From contig CAYVQF010000002.1 of NCBI GenBank assembly GCA_964454015.1, forward strand, positions 62,001-126,000: a stretch of DNA of 64,000 nucleotides, in the 5' to 3' direction. Within the stretch, counting starts at the first letter, position 1. The number at the start of each line of letters is the position of its first letter. The notes below the pieces were generated by a model, which was not told the DNA's origin, did no database searches, and saw only the letters and a list, made by a program, of their open reading frames with translations. Below, in pieces: positions 43,322-51,926 of this stretch. Source of the DNA: CAYVQF01 sp964454015 (lineage in GTDB: Bacteria > Myxococcota_A > Bradymonadia > UBA4248). A program made the translations under genes and the position numbers.

Positions 43322-46300
43322 ATGTCTTCCATGGGCGTGGATGCAGCACCAGCCGAGACGATCACGGCGATTCGCAACCTGTTGAATGCCGGACGCAGCG
43401 AGGAAGCCCTCGGCCGGGCCGAAGAGGCGCTTTGCTTTCACCCCGACGATCCGGCGTTGCGTTGCCTCTTTGCTGAAGCCATGATGTTACTGGGGGAGTG
43501 GGACGATGCGCGGGTGGTCCTGGAAGGGGTACAGGCGCTGGCGCCGAGCTTTGGGCAGGCCTCCTTCCTCCTCGCCCGCTGTGCGCTGCGTGAGGTGCCG
43601 CGCCGAACACAGCGACCATCGCCGCCGCCCAACCCGCGCCTGACCCCAGCGGGAGGGGGGAAGAACAGCTCGTCCATGGGACGCCGTGCTGGGCCAGAGG
43701 CGAGTCGGGCTCGGCGCGATGATGCCACCTTCAATGTTCAGGAGGTGCGCCAGCAGGTCCTGCGTTCATTGGCCAAAAAAGATCTCGACGTCCTCGGCGC
43801 TGAGCCGACGGTCAATGTCCAAGAGGTGCGCGACAAAATGGCGAGCGCTGGGATCCCACTCCCGCCTCCGCGGACGCCGGCTGGGAGCGTGGCCAATACG
43901 GTGCGCCCCATTGCTGGGCCGCGTGATCTGGCCGGACAAAAGCGGAGACCAACCCCCGCCCCGTCGTCAGCGGATATCACGGCAGACGTGCGCGAGATGC
44001 GCAAGCGCCTGCGCGCTGGGCCGACCTCGGCGGCGGCGTCGAGCGACTCCACCGCGACAGACCTCTCAGCGATGCTCGGACGTCAGGGGCGGGCCGAAGG
44101 CGAAGAGGACGAGAGCACGATCTACGATCTCAGCGATGCCACGGATCGGGTCTTGGCGACGGTCTCCATCGCGGCGCCAGCCTTGCCGAACAAGTCCAAC
44201 CTCTCGGTGCACGACGTCCCGACTTCGCCCCATCAGCACGCCCTCGAGGTGCCGCCGGCTGGGGATGATGCCTTCGCGCACCTCTCCCGCGACGTGCTGC
44301 GCGACGCTGCGACGGTGCGCCCCGATCGCTCCGGGCATAGCCGAGAGCAGTCCGACATCGACGCCTACCTGCATCGCATCACTGGCGCCGCGGGGCAAGG
44401 GGAGCAACTCCTCTTTCCTGACGGCGCTGGGGCGGCTCCTGCGCCAACGGGGCGTCCTGGCCAAGCGCCGCTGAGCGACTCGACGCGCCCCCTGCCGCTG
44501 CGGCCACGCCAGGACCCGACGGGTGATGAAGAGGCGCCTACCGATGCGTTTTCACTGCGCGAGGTCGAGGCCGCCATGCAGCGGGCGCAGCGCGCTGAAG
44601 TGGCAGCACGACCAGGGCTGCGCCAGCCGCGTGAAGAAGTGGTCGAATTGGATAAGACGGCCGCCCTGAATACCGTCGAGCCTGACGACCCAGAGCCCGC
44701 CGCAGGAGCGCCGCGCGCGCGGCAGCTCGCGAGAACCGCCAGGGTGGCTAGCGATCACCCAAAGGTGGCGCCGCTCTTGACGGCGCCACCCATGGCACCG
44801 CCCTCCTATGTGGCCCCGCCGCCGATAGCGCGGCCGCTGCCCACTCCGCCGCCGCCAACGGAACCGCTCCATGTGCCGGCGCTGTCCATCGATGCGCCCG
44901 CGGTGCCGCCCCCGATGCGCGCTGTGGCGCCGCAGCCACAGCCGCAGCCGCAGCCCGTGCAGCCGCGCCGCGCGGTGGTCGCCTCTCGAGAGCAGCAGGC
45001 CCTCGGGGCGATTGCCGTTGCTGACACTTTACCCCCTGGCGACGCTGTGGAGGCCAAGCGATCCCTGCCTGGGGTGCCGCAGGCACCCAAGCCGAATGCC
45101 ATGGGCAACCCGATGCTCCTGCCAGCGCCGCCCATGCTTGGCCCGGTGGCAACGGTGCATGGGCAGGTCATTTTGCCGCGGGCCCTGATTGGCTACCGGG
45201 CCCTGGGCTTTGGCTTGGGAATCTACTTGTTGCTGCTCCTCCTGTGGTTTCCTTTCGCGTGGGAGCGCAAGCTCTTGTCCAAGCTGGACGCAGCCATGGA
45301 CGGCGCGCGAGCTCAGGCGGAGACCATGCGTTACCCTGAAGTGCTTCAGGCCATCGCAGGCTTCGAGGCGCTCGAAAGCCGTGGCGCAGGGCGCTTTGCG
45401 TGGGTCGACGCGGGGGCTTCCTGGCTGGTCGAGGGGATCCTGGGGCGTCAAGCCCTGGCTGAAAAACGCCGCCAAGGGCAAGCGGAGGGGCTCTACTGGC
45501 GGGCGCTGCTGGCGATGAACCACGACCGCAGCCAGCGTCCCGCCGTCCAGAGTCGCCTGTCGGCCTCTCTGCCACACGACACCCCGCTGTTACTGATGGC
45601 TGTGACATTGGCTTCTTGGGACGAAGGCGCCTGTGATGCGTGCTACGAGGCCGTGTTGCCGCTGCTGCGTTGTGCCTGGCCCTCCCGTCGTTTGCTGCTT
45701 TTGGCTTCGAGCTTGGCGTTGGCGAACGGCGAGGTCTCGGCGGCCCAAGCTTGGGTCGATGCGGCGGCGCACTTGGGTGCATCTCCCGCGGTCGCCTGGC
45801 AACAGGCCCAGGTGCTGACCTACGTGGATGCCGACGCTGGCCTCTTGGCCTTTGCGCGTTTGGCCCAGGACACGGGTTGGCTGGCGGCCGAGCTCGAGCA
45901 GGCCAAGATCACCCAAGCCATGGGAGGAGATGCCAGCGCGGCGTTGCTGCGTCTCAGCGAGCTCGAGACACCGCAGCTCTCGCCGCGGGAACAGGCGCGG
46001 GCCTTGGGAGCGCTGGCCGACTTGGCCCTGGCGCGCAACGACACGGCCGCGGCCGAGACCTATTTGCGGCGAGCCCTGAGCCGAGATCCCCACGCGGGGG
46101 AGTGGTACGGGCGGCTGGTCGAGGTTTTCTTGCGCAATGATCAGGTCGCAGCAGGTCATGCGCTGCTCATCGAGGCCAAAGACAAGGTGGGCGAGTCGCC
46201 GTCGCTACAGCTCGCGCGCGCGCGCCTGTGGCTGCACGAGGGAGACACGTCGCGGGCGGTCAGTCGTTTGGCCGCGGCGGCAGAGATGCACGCACCGACG

Positions 46301-47482
46301 GCAACGGCGCTGGCGTTTTTTGCTTTGCAGATGCGCGATTTGCCTCGGGCGCGCGAGGCACTGTTGGCGGCGGCGGCGCGGACCCCCAAAGGCATCCATC
46401 AGCGTCAGCTCCTCGATCTGGCGGCGCTCTGTGATGTGCGCGACCAGGGAGGCGATCCGGAGCAGCCGTGGCAGCGCTTGCTGCATTCGCTCCAGCCAGG
46501 AGACCAAGATCTGCGCGCGGCCATGACTTGGCTGGCCATCGAGCGCAACCAATGGTTGAATGAGGTGGAAGATTTCGTGAACGAAGCGCTGAAGCATCGC
46601 CCAACGGAAGGTTGGGCGCTGGCTGCCAGGTGCGCTATGACCGAGGGGGGCACGAACCGCCCTGTGGCGCTGGCGCGCTGTGGCGAAGTCTTGGCCTTGG
46701 TGCCCCACTATAGCCCGGCCGCCTTTGCGGCAGGACGGGTTTATCTCAACCTCGATCGTCTCAGCGACGCCGTCACCGCCCTCGAGGGGAGCGCTGAGGC
46801 CTATCCTGCGCCGCACACCCTAAGGGCGTCTCTGCAGGCGGCACTCGCCGCGTGGCGGATGAATGCGGCAGAGAAGGCGCTTCAGGTTTGGCGCGAGCTG
46901 GACCCAGAGAGCGCCGAACGGCTCTATTGGTTGGGCGTGGTCGCCTTGCGCAAGGGCGACGCCGTTGGCGCCGAAGATTTGCTGCGGGCGGCGGTTGCTG
47001 CCGACCCCATGGAGGATCATGTGCGCTTGGCCTGGGCTGAGGCCTTGGCCGCAACAGGGGAGCGGAGCAAGGCGCACACCATCCTCGACGAGATCCCCGT
47101 GCGGCCGCCGCTACGGGCGGAGCGTGAGTTGGTCTTGGCGACGGTGCTCCTCGGTGAGTCCAAGGCGCGCCAAGCCCTCGACGCGGCGCGCCTCGCCCTT
47201 CGCTACGCCGAGGCCGATGCCGTGTCGGCGCGGCTGCGCTCGCGGGCCACCATGACCGCGGCTTTGGCCATTGCGGCTGGGGCACCCGCCCAAGACAACC
47301 CGCGCCTGCTGCTGGTCGATGCGGTGCGCATCGATCCCAACAACGCAGAGGCCTTCTATCGCCTTGGTCTCTTCGACCTTGGCCAAGGGCAGAGAGAGCT
47401 GGCGCGCGAGAGCTTCGCCCGCGCAGTCAAACTCTACCCGGGCTATGAGGCGGCACGCGCGAGCTTGGCCGCTTTGCCATGA
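43322..47482 (+). CDS. Large single-pass TPR protein with repeated NVQEVR motifs and proline-rich linker
   Basis: About 1386 residues. A short N-terminal TPR-like part (about 10-90) precedes a disordered linker of about 500 residues with repeated short helices: FNVQEVRQQVLRSL, VNVQEVRDKM, ITADVREMRKRL and FSLREVEAAM. Then come a Pro-rich stretch (a QP repeat of four) and one membrane helix (about 628-650: GFGLGIYLLLLLLWFPFAW), followed by many TPR-like repeats to the end (AETYLRRALSRDPHAGEWYG; EAFYRLGLFDLGQGQRELAR). By topology the linker is cytoplasmic and the long TPR part periplasmic, or the reverse. Alternative starts are ATG at 43331 (better spaced GGA) and TTG at 43295. It overlaps the aminotransferase gene by 4 bp. 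Confidence 0.8.
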   Translation: MSSMGVDAAPAETITAIRNLLNAGRSEEALGRAEEALCFHPDDPALRCLFAEAMMLLGEWDDARVVLEGVQALAPSFGQASFLLARCALREVPRRTQRPSPPPNPRLTPAGGGKNSSSMGRRAGPEASRARRDDATFNVQEVRQQVLRSLAKKDLDVLGAEPTVNVQEVRDKMASAGIPLPPPRTPAGSVANTVRPIAGPRDLAGQKRRPTPAPSSADITADVREMRKRLRAGPTSAAASSDSTATDLSAMLGRQGRAEGEEDESTIYDLSDATDRVLATVSIAAPALPNKSNLSVHDVPTSPHQHALEVPPAGDDAFAHLSRDVLRDAATVRPDRSGHSREQSDIDAYLHRITGAAGQGEQLLFPDGAGAAPAPTGRPGQAPLSDSTRPLPLRPRQDPTGDEEAPTDAFSLREVEAAMQRAQRAEVAARPGLRQPREEVVELDKTAALNTVEPDDPEPAAGAPRARQLARTARVASDHPKVAPLLTAPPMAPPSYVAPPPIARPLPTPPPPTEPLHVPALSIDAPAVPPPMRAVAPQPQPQPQPVQPRRAVVASREQQALGAIAVADTLPPGDAVEAKRSLPGVPQAPKPNAMGNPMLLPAPPMLGPVATVHGQVILPRALIGYRALGFGLGIYLLLLLLWFPFAWERKLLSKLDAAMDGARAQAETMRYPEVLQAIAGFEALESRGAGRFAWVDAGASWLVEGILGRQALAEKRRQGQAEGLYWRALLAMNHDRSQRPAVQSRLSASLPHDTPLLLMAVTLASWDEGACDACYEAVLPLLRCAWPSRRLLLLASSLALANGEVSAAQAWVDAAAHLGASPAVAWQQAQVLTYVDADAGLLAFARLAQDTGWLAAELEQAKITQAMGGDASAALLRLSELETPQLSPREQARALGALADLALARNDTAAAETYLRRALSRDPHAGEWYGRLVEVFLRNDQVAAGHALLIEAKDKVGESPSLQLARARLWLHEGDTSRAVSRLAAAAEMHAPTATALAFFALQMRDLPRAREALLAAAARTPKGIHQRQLLDLAALCDVRDQGGDPEQPWQRLLHSLQPGDQDLRAAMTWLAIERNQWLNEVEDFVNEALKHRPTEGWALAARCAMTEGGTNRPVALARCGEVLALVPHYSPAAFAAGRVYLNLDRLSDAVTALEGSAEAYPAPHTLRASLQAALAAWRMNAAEKALQVWRELDPESAERLYWLGVVALRKGDAVGAEDLLRAAVAADPMEDHVRLAWAEALAATGERSKAHTILDEIPVRPPLRAERELVLATVLLGESKARQALDAARLALRYAEADAVSARLRSRATMTAALAIAAGAPAQDNPRLLLVDAVRIDPNNAEAFYRLGLFDLGQGQRELARESFARAVKLYPGYEAARASLAALP

Positions 47483-48627
47483 AGCGAGCCATGAACACGA
47501 CGCCGGCGCTGCCCCCGATTCCGATCTCTGACGTCGCTGCTGATTGGGCGCCCTTTGCCGAGGAGGCCGAGCGCGTTTTCCAGCGGCTGATCCTGTCGGG
47601 GCGCTTCGTCCTGGGGCCAGAGGTCGAGCGCTTCGAGGCCGACTTCGCGGCCTATCTAGGCGCAGACTACGCCATTGGCGTCTCGAGCGGGAGTGATGCG
47701 CTGTTGTTGACCTTGCAGGCCCTAGGGTTGGGTCCAGGGGATGAGGTCGTGACGACCTCCCTCACCTTCGTTGCGACTGTCGAGGCGATCTGTAGGGTGG
47801 GAGCGCAACCGGTTTTCGCCGACATCTGTCCCAAGACGCTCAACGTCGATGCCGCTGCGGTCGCCGCGGCGATGAGCCCGCGCACCAAGTGTATCCTGGC
47901 GGTGCATCTCTTCGGCCGCCCAGCCCCTCTCCCTGAGCTGGCGCACCTCGCCCAGCGCCATGGGGTGGCCTTGGTGGAAGACGTGGCCCAAGCGACAGGG
48001 GCCGAGCTCGAAGGACGGCGCCTCGGAACCTGGGGCGTGGCCGGGGCCTTTTCCTTTTTTCCCACGAAGAATCTGGGGGCGATGGGGGATGGCGGAGCCG
48101 TCGTCACCCGTGACGCTGCCCTGGCCCGACGGGTGCAGGGCCTCCGCCAACACGGCCTCGATACCCACGGACGCGCTGTGTTCAGGGGACAGAACGCGCG
48201 CCTCGATGCGCTTCAGGGCGCGCTCCTGCGCCTGAAGCTTCCCCATCTGGATGCCAGCAACCAAGCGCGCCGGACAATGGCGGCGCGCTATCAGGCAGCC
48301 CTGACGGGCCTGCCTGGGCTGGAGCTGCCCGAGGCCTGCCCTGGGCACGTCTTCCACCACTTCCCATGTAGGCTGCCGCCACAGTGGCGTGATGACGTCG
48401 TCGCCGACATGCAGGCGGGGGCCATCGACGTGCGCGCCTACTACCGGACCCCAGTGCACTTGATGCCTGCCTATGCTCAGCAGGTCCATTTGCCTTGTGC
48501 CGAGGCTGCGGCGGCGCAGATATTGTGCCTCCCCCTGTGGGCGACCATGCCCGTGACCGCCGTGGAGCGCGTCACCCAGAGACTGGCCCAGAGCCTTCAA
48601 CGACAGCAGCGGAAGCCGTCGCCTTGA
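47479..48627 (+). CDS. DegT/DnrJ/EryC1/StrS family aminotransferase
   Basis: PLP-dependent sugar aminotransferase of 382 residues, probably making an amino sugar nucleotide for surface glycans. Motifs: SGRFVLGPEVERFEADFAAYLG, VSSGSDALLLTLQALGLGPGDEV, VTTSLTFVATVEAICRVGAQPVFAD, VALVEDVAQATGAELEGR (Asp168 contacts the PLP pyridine N), FSFFPTKNLGAMGDGGAVVT (Lys197 forms the Schiff base), NARLDALQGALLRLK, and late VHLMPAYAQQ. Catalytic residues are present. The ATG overlaps the preceding stop as ATGA, so translation is coupled to the large TPR gene. The acceptor sugar is unknown; no other sugar-nucleotide genes are nearby. Its 3' end overlaps the FGE-like gene by 31 bp. Confidence 0.93.
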   Translation: MKRAMNTTPALPPIPISDVAADWAPFAEEAERVFQRLILSGRFVLGPEVERFEADFAAYLGADYAIGVSSGSDALLLTLQALGLGPGDEVVTTSLTFVATVEAICRVGAQPVFADICPKTLNVDAAAVAAAMSPRTKCILAVHLFGRPAPLPELAHLAQRHGVALVEDVAQATGAELEGRRLGTWGVAGAFSFFPTKNLGAMGDGGAVVTRDAALARRVQGLRQHGLDTHGRAVFRGQNARLDALQGALLRLKLPHLDASNQARRTMAARYQAALTGLPGLELPEACPGHVFHHFPCRLPPQWRDDVVADMQAGAIDVRAYYRTPVHLMPAYAQQVHLPCAEAAAAQILCLPLWATMPVTAVERVTQRLAQSLQRQQRKPSP

Positions 48628-49256
48628 CCGCCTTCGTAGGTGTCGGGATCTGACGGGCGAATGGAGGAGAGGCAATCGACCTCGAGACGACCGGTCGAAT
48701 ACGATCCGCCAAAGAGCTCAGGCCGACCGCCGACGTCATCGGAGAGTACCCACTCGCGCACGTTGCCGTTGAGATCGAAGACCTCTTGGCGAGTACGGCA
48801 GTTGACGAAAAAGCCCGTGGGTACGATGTCGGCGTTTTGCCCATTGTAATTGCAGAAGCTTTCGCGGAAGACACCGCCGTAACTGTAAACGTTTTCTTGG
48901 TTGAAGCTCTGACAGGCGGCGACCCACTCTTCCCGGGTGCACAGGCGCTTGCCCACGGCGGCACACGCTGATTGCGCGCCTTGGAAGGAGACGCGTCGCC
49001 AAGGGAGAACCCCCTCGCGCGAGCAGGCTCTGAGCTCGCGCCCGCCTTCATTGAGGTCAGAGGCATCCGTGCGGGAGGCCTCGTACTTGTCGATGTAGAA
49101 ATCGAGGTTGCGGCCGGGGTCGGTCAAGTGGACCATCTCACCGTCGCCGTTGGCGCAACTGTTGGCGAGCATATCTTCCACGCAGCCCGTGGCGAGGCAG
49201 AGCGAGAGCACCCAGGCGATGGAAAGGAGAGAAAGGCTGAGGGTTGCGGTGCGCAT
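48597..49256 (-). CDS. Formylglycine-generating enzyme (SUMF1/FGE)-like lipoprotein
   Basis: Exported lipoprotein of about 219 residues; signal MRTATLSLSLLSIAWVLSLC with a lipobox LATGC and lipid Cys at 25. The mature part has an FGE-sulfatase fold pattern: FYIDKYEASRTDASD, PWRRVSFQGAQSACAAVGKRLCTREEWVAAC (the W-x3..A..C..G.RLCTE-x-EWE pattern), FDLNGNVREWV (GNV.EW signature) and FGGSYSTG, ending GDGFRCCR (GFR end). FGE enzymes oxidise sulfatase Cys to formylglycine, but many bacterial FGE-fold lipoproteins are not catalytic; the copper-site cysteines of true FGE are not evident here. An ATG at 49274 would add six residues. It is convergent with the aminotransferase gene (31-bp overlap). Confidence 0.82.
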   Translation of the reverse strand: MRTATLSLSLLSIAWVLSLCLATGCVEDMLANSCANGDGEMVHLTDPGRNLDFYIDKYEASRTDASDLNEGGRELRACSREGVLPWRRVSFQGAQSACAAVGKRLCTREEWVAACQSFNQENVYSYGGVFRESFCNYNGQNADIVPTGFFVNCRTRQEVFDLNGNVREWVLSDDVGGRPELFGGSYSTGRLEVDCLSSIRPSDPDTYEGGQGDGFRCCR

Positions 49257-49382
49257 GGAGGAGGCCCTTATCATGAAAACAGCGGCACGCCGTGTGCCCG
49301 ATGGTTGTGGTGCACGAAGTCGCGACCGAGGTCAAGGACATTGGCGGTGGGACGCCAGTGCGCGCCACGCCGACACAGAGGG

Positions 49383-49901
49383 CTACATCTCGTAGGTGCC
49401 GAAGTCCTCCGGCTCGAGCGCCTCGAGTAGAGCATGTAGCGTGCTTGGGTCAGCAGTGGGGGAGAGCCTGCCCTGGAGGAAGGCCGCCAGAAGCTCATGT
49501 CCAGGCGTCAAGGTCGCTTGGGCGATCACATGGGCCGCCGCGTAGATGGCCACCCCACAGCGCATGGCGAGAGCGATGGCGTCACTGGGTCTGGCATCCA
49601 ACTCGAGACGCTCTTCGTGACGAAAAATGATCAGCCGCGCATAGAAGGTGTCGTCGACGAGGTCATGGATGACGACTTGGTGCAAGGCCCCTCCAAGGGC
49701 GCTGATCACGTCACAAAGCAAATCGTGGGTCATGGGGCGGGGGGGGACGATGCGTTCGAGCTCACAGGCGATGGCCCCCGCCTCGGCGAGGCCGATGGCG
49801 ATGGGGAGAGCGCTGTGTCCGGCGGTGTCACGCAGCATGAGAACCGGCTGCTCAGACGCGTCATCGAGGAGCAGTCCTCCGATTTGCATCTCAACCAACA
49901 T
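49383..49901 (-). CDS. Bifunctional nuclease family protein (DUF151/BFN)
   Basis: Cytoplasmic protein of 172 residues with a full DUF151 (bifunctional nuclease) domain: LLLDDASEQPVLMLRDTAG, LPIAIGLAEAGAIACELERI, RPMTHDLLCDVISALGG, DTFYARLIIFRHEERLELDA, RPSDAIALAMRCGVAIYAA. The motifs T.DL and RPSDA.ALA are diagnostic. In plants BFN1-like members have nuclease and stress roles; in bacteria the role is not well defined. The C-terminal 40 residues are helical and acidic. The ATG at 49901 has AGGAG seven bases upstream. Confidence 0.9.
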   Translation of the reverse strand: MLVEMQIGGLLLDDASEQPVLMLRDTAGHSALPIAIGLAEAGAIACELERIVPPRPMTHDLLCDVISALGGALHQVVIHDLVDDTFYARLIIFRHEERLELDARPSDAIALAMRCGVAIYAAAHVIAQATLTPGHELLAAFLQGRLSPTADPSTLHALLEALEPEDFGTYEM

Positions 49902-50161
49902 GGGTGACTCCTGTGAAGGGATGAAGCACGCCCGTGCCCCTGGCCGGGGTGCGAAAACCGCTGCAAATCAGGCTGCAACGCCTACACTAACCCACTATAG
50001 GCGGCGCCTCGGAGGCTGGCAATAGCCCGTCGCCATTTCTCACTCGCCACGATTCCCCGGTACGTGCAAAGATTGCCCAGGCCTGAAACATGGCCCATAA
50101 AGCAAGGTAGCCCAGAGGGACGAAGGGCGGGCAAGTGCGGTCCACGACAGGGAGGTCGGAG

Positions 50162-50773
50162 ATGGACAAGAAGAGCGTCTTGCACGAGCAGGTGGCTAGC
50201 TTCGAGGTCTTTCACAAGCGGGTGCGCTGGGAGGGTGAACGATGTCGGGTCTTGGTGAAGACACGACCTGGCTTGGCACCTGGCGAGGAGCTTTGCTTGG
50301 TGATGGGTGTGCGCCACCCCCGGCGCCACTTCACTTGGTCGGGGTGCGTCCACAGCCGCGAGCGAACGGCGACTGGCGCTTGGCTGGTCATCGAAGTCGA
50401 CCCGACGGCAGCAGCGGCGATCGCCGCGCTGGGGGCGCCCCACGCAGGGACGGCGCGGCGCTTCGGCGGGCGCCATGACACCTCGCTGTGGTGTCTGTGC
50501 CGTCACCCTCGGGCTGCGAGCAGCAGGGCGGCGCGGGTCTTGGATTTGGGTCCCAGCGGTCTCTTCCTGGCCACGGGCCTGGAAGCGCAGCTCGGAGAAG
50601 CGGTCTTTTTCAAGTCGCCGAGCTCGACGCAGTGGTTGGTGGGCGAGGTCCAGTGGCGTGGCGAGAAAGCGGGGGAGCAGGGCCTGGGACTCCAGGTGGT
50701 CTTCAGCCGTAGCCAAGAACGTATGGCGTGGGAGGCCTGGTATACGGCCAGTGCTGCGGCTGGACGGGCCTGA
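50162..50773 (+). CDS. PilZ-like domain protein
   Basis: Cytoplasmic protein of 203 residues. The ATG at 50162 has GGAGG seven bases upstream; the upstream frame has no RBS. The N-terminal half (about 1-90: FHKRVRWEGERCRVLVKTRP, then ELCLVMGVRHPRRHFTWSGC) looks like one small beta domain. The second half has ARRFGGRHDTS then LDLGPSGLFLATGLEAQLGE, WLVGEVQWRGEKAGEQGLGL, QVVFSRSQ, with a D-x-G-x3-GLFL element like the D/N-x-S-x2-G of PilZ domains, though the RxxxR arginine motif is weak. It may bind c-di-GMP or act as a degenerate PilZ. Its N-terminal half shares GVRH context with the protein at 57697-58023. Confidence 0.75.
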   Translation: MDKKSVLHEQVASFEVFHKRVRWEGERCRVLVKTRPGLAPGEELCLVMGVRHPRRHFTWSGCVHSRERTATGAWLVIEVDPTAAAAIAALGAPHAGTARRFGGRHDTSLWCLCRHPRAASSRAARVLDLGPSGLFLATGLEAQLGEAVFFKSPSSTQWLVGEVQWRGEKAGEQGLGLQVVFSRSQERMAWEAWYTASAAAGRA

Positions 50774-50842
50774 GCCGGCGTGTCAAGTCCTTGTGTATAC
50801 ATGAAAAAGGCCGAAAATTTGCGATTAAGTGAGCCGGGGAAC

Positions 50843-50871
50843 TTGTCACTGCGCGTGGCCTGTGTTAGGAA
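50843..50871 (+). promoter_or_regulatory. Candidate promoter for sspB
   Basis: TTGTCA (50843-50848), a 17-bp spacer and TAGGAA (50866-50871); the -35 matches at five of six positions, the -10 is weak. It resembles the candidate clpS promoter, which also has TAGGAATG at the -10. Confidence 0.3.
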
Positions 50872-51069
50872 TGCATCTTGAGGCGCTGGTAGGGCTCTGT
50901 GTGACCTGCTGGCGTTTGGATTGCGTCTTTGTCAACTCAGATGGCGCCGAAACACTGCTTTTATCTCCCAGGGCGGCGGTTCACCTGCCTCACCCCGTGC
51001 TTGCACGGAGATGAACGCTGCCATTGTCCCATGGGGGATCCCTAGGGTTCCTCAGCCAGACAAAGGGAT

Positions 51070-51104
51070 GTACGACGCCCAGCCCATCGGGCTGGGCGTC
51101 GTAC
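51070..51104 (+). other. Perfect 16-bp inverted repeat in the sspB leader
   Basis: GTACGACGCCCAGCCC (51070-51085) and GGGCTGGGCGTCGTAC (51089-51104) form a perfect 16-bp stem with a 3-nt loop (ATC). No poly-T tract follows on either strand, so a simple intrinsic terminator is uncertain; attenuator, RNA-stability element or protein-binding palindrome are alternatives. It ends 39 bp before the sspB start. Confidence 0.8.
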
Positions 51105-51143
51105 TATTCTCCGTCATCACTGCTGTGTTCCAAGGCCAAACCT

Positions 51144-51683
51144 ATGCGTTTTCTCATTGGCTCGTTGTTTGGCACCAAGCGCGAGGTCTTTGAACAGCTC
51201 ATCGAGGCCGGGATGGTGATGCTGCACCTCGACGCGCGGCGAGCTGGTGTTCAGGTTCCAGCGCAACACTGCGGCGATGTCCACCTCTGCCTCAACTTCA
51301 GCCATCGCTTTGGCCTGGACGACTTCGTCTGTGACCCTGACGGGGTCTCGGCGTCCCTCTCTTTCGCTGGTCAACGCTTTCACTGCGTGGTGCCTTGGTC
51401 GGCGGTCTTTATCATGACCTCCCAGGTGGAGCCGAAGAGCTATTTGTGGCCGGAAGATCTGCCGCCTGAGCTCCTCCGGATGCTGGCAGAGGTCAGCGAC
51501 GCCGACTCACCCGAGGCGGCGAGCAAAGGGGACAGCGCGTCGCGCTCGAGCCTGCGCCTGGTCGCCACCGACCCAAGCGCCGCCAGAGAGGCCACCGCCA
51601 CTGGCAGGGAAATTCACGACGGCGTGGTCAACGAAGCGGAAGGGGCACCAAGGCGCGCAGGCCACCTGCGTTTGGTCAAATAG
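51144..51683 (+). CDS. sspB: ClpXP adaptor SspB
   Basis: Stringent starvation protein B-like adaptor that tethers ssrA-tagged or regulated substrates to ClpX. The 179-residue product matches the SspB fold: KREVFEQLIEAGMVMLHLDA, RRAGVQVPAQHCGDVHLCLNF, VSASLSFAGQRFHCVVPW, AVFIMTS. The C-terminal third (about 115-179) is flexible and ends AGHLRLVK, like the XB tail (L-R-x-V-K) that binds ClpX. I chose the ATG at 51144 because homologous sequence starts here (AAGG nine bases upstream); the frame upstream runs through the hairpin and is not coding. The proteases clpA/clpS are encoded elsewhere in the window. Confidence 0.9.
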   Translation: MRFLIGSLFGTKREVFEQLIEAGMVMLHLDARRAGVQVPAQHCGDVHLCLNFSHRFGLDDFVCDPDGVSASLSFAGQRFHCVVPWSAVFIMTSQVEPKSYLWPEDLPPELLRMLAEVSDADSPEAASKGDSASRSSLRLVATDPSAAREATATGREIHDGVVNEAEGAPRRAGHLRLVK

Positions 51684-51926
51684 CACGACCTGCGACGACT
51701 TGCTAGGTGTGACAGGACGTCACGTTTGCCCGGGGCTGGGGGCCCAATGAAGAGGCCAAGCGGCGCTGAGGGCCATCGCCAGAGATGCCGGGCTTTCCCT
51801 TTAAGCGGTTGTAGTCATTGGCACTTCGCCCGACTTGAGGCGAGCGCTGGTGTGGTGGAACGGCTTATGCTTTAATACACGGGCGCCTGATGGCAAGAAA
51901 AACTAGCAACCGCTCAGGGGGTCAAC

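Larger units (their letters stand above)
50774..51143 (+). other. 370-bp region between PilZ-like gene and sspB
   Basis: No convincing gene. It is AT-richer near 50793-50825 than its surroundings, has a candidate promoter at 50843-50871 and a strong hairpin at 51070-51104, so sspB may have a structured leader of about 265 nt. A standard 6S, tmRNA or SRP RNA signature is not visible. A small RNA ending at the hairpin is possible. Confidence 0.5.

Noticed and set aside
49987..50169. 60-codon minus-strand frame with a hydrophobic stretch
   Set aside because: Only a TTG start, no ribosome site, and it overlaps the start of the PilZ-like gene.
50774..51143. 6S RNA, tmRNA or SRP RNA between the PilZ-like gene and sspB
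   Set aside because: No recognisable conserved motif of these RNAs is present; only the hairpin and a promoter candidate can be supported.
51684..51926. Sigma-54-like TGGCAC element before the pseudo-calpain gene
   Set aside because: The -12 TTGC half is missing at the required spacing; the other symmetric elements there (GTGAC-N5-GTCAC) are too short to name.
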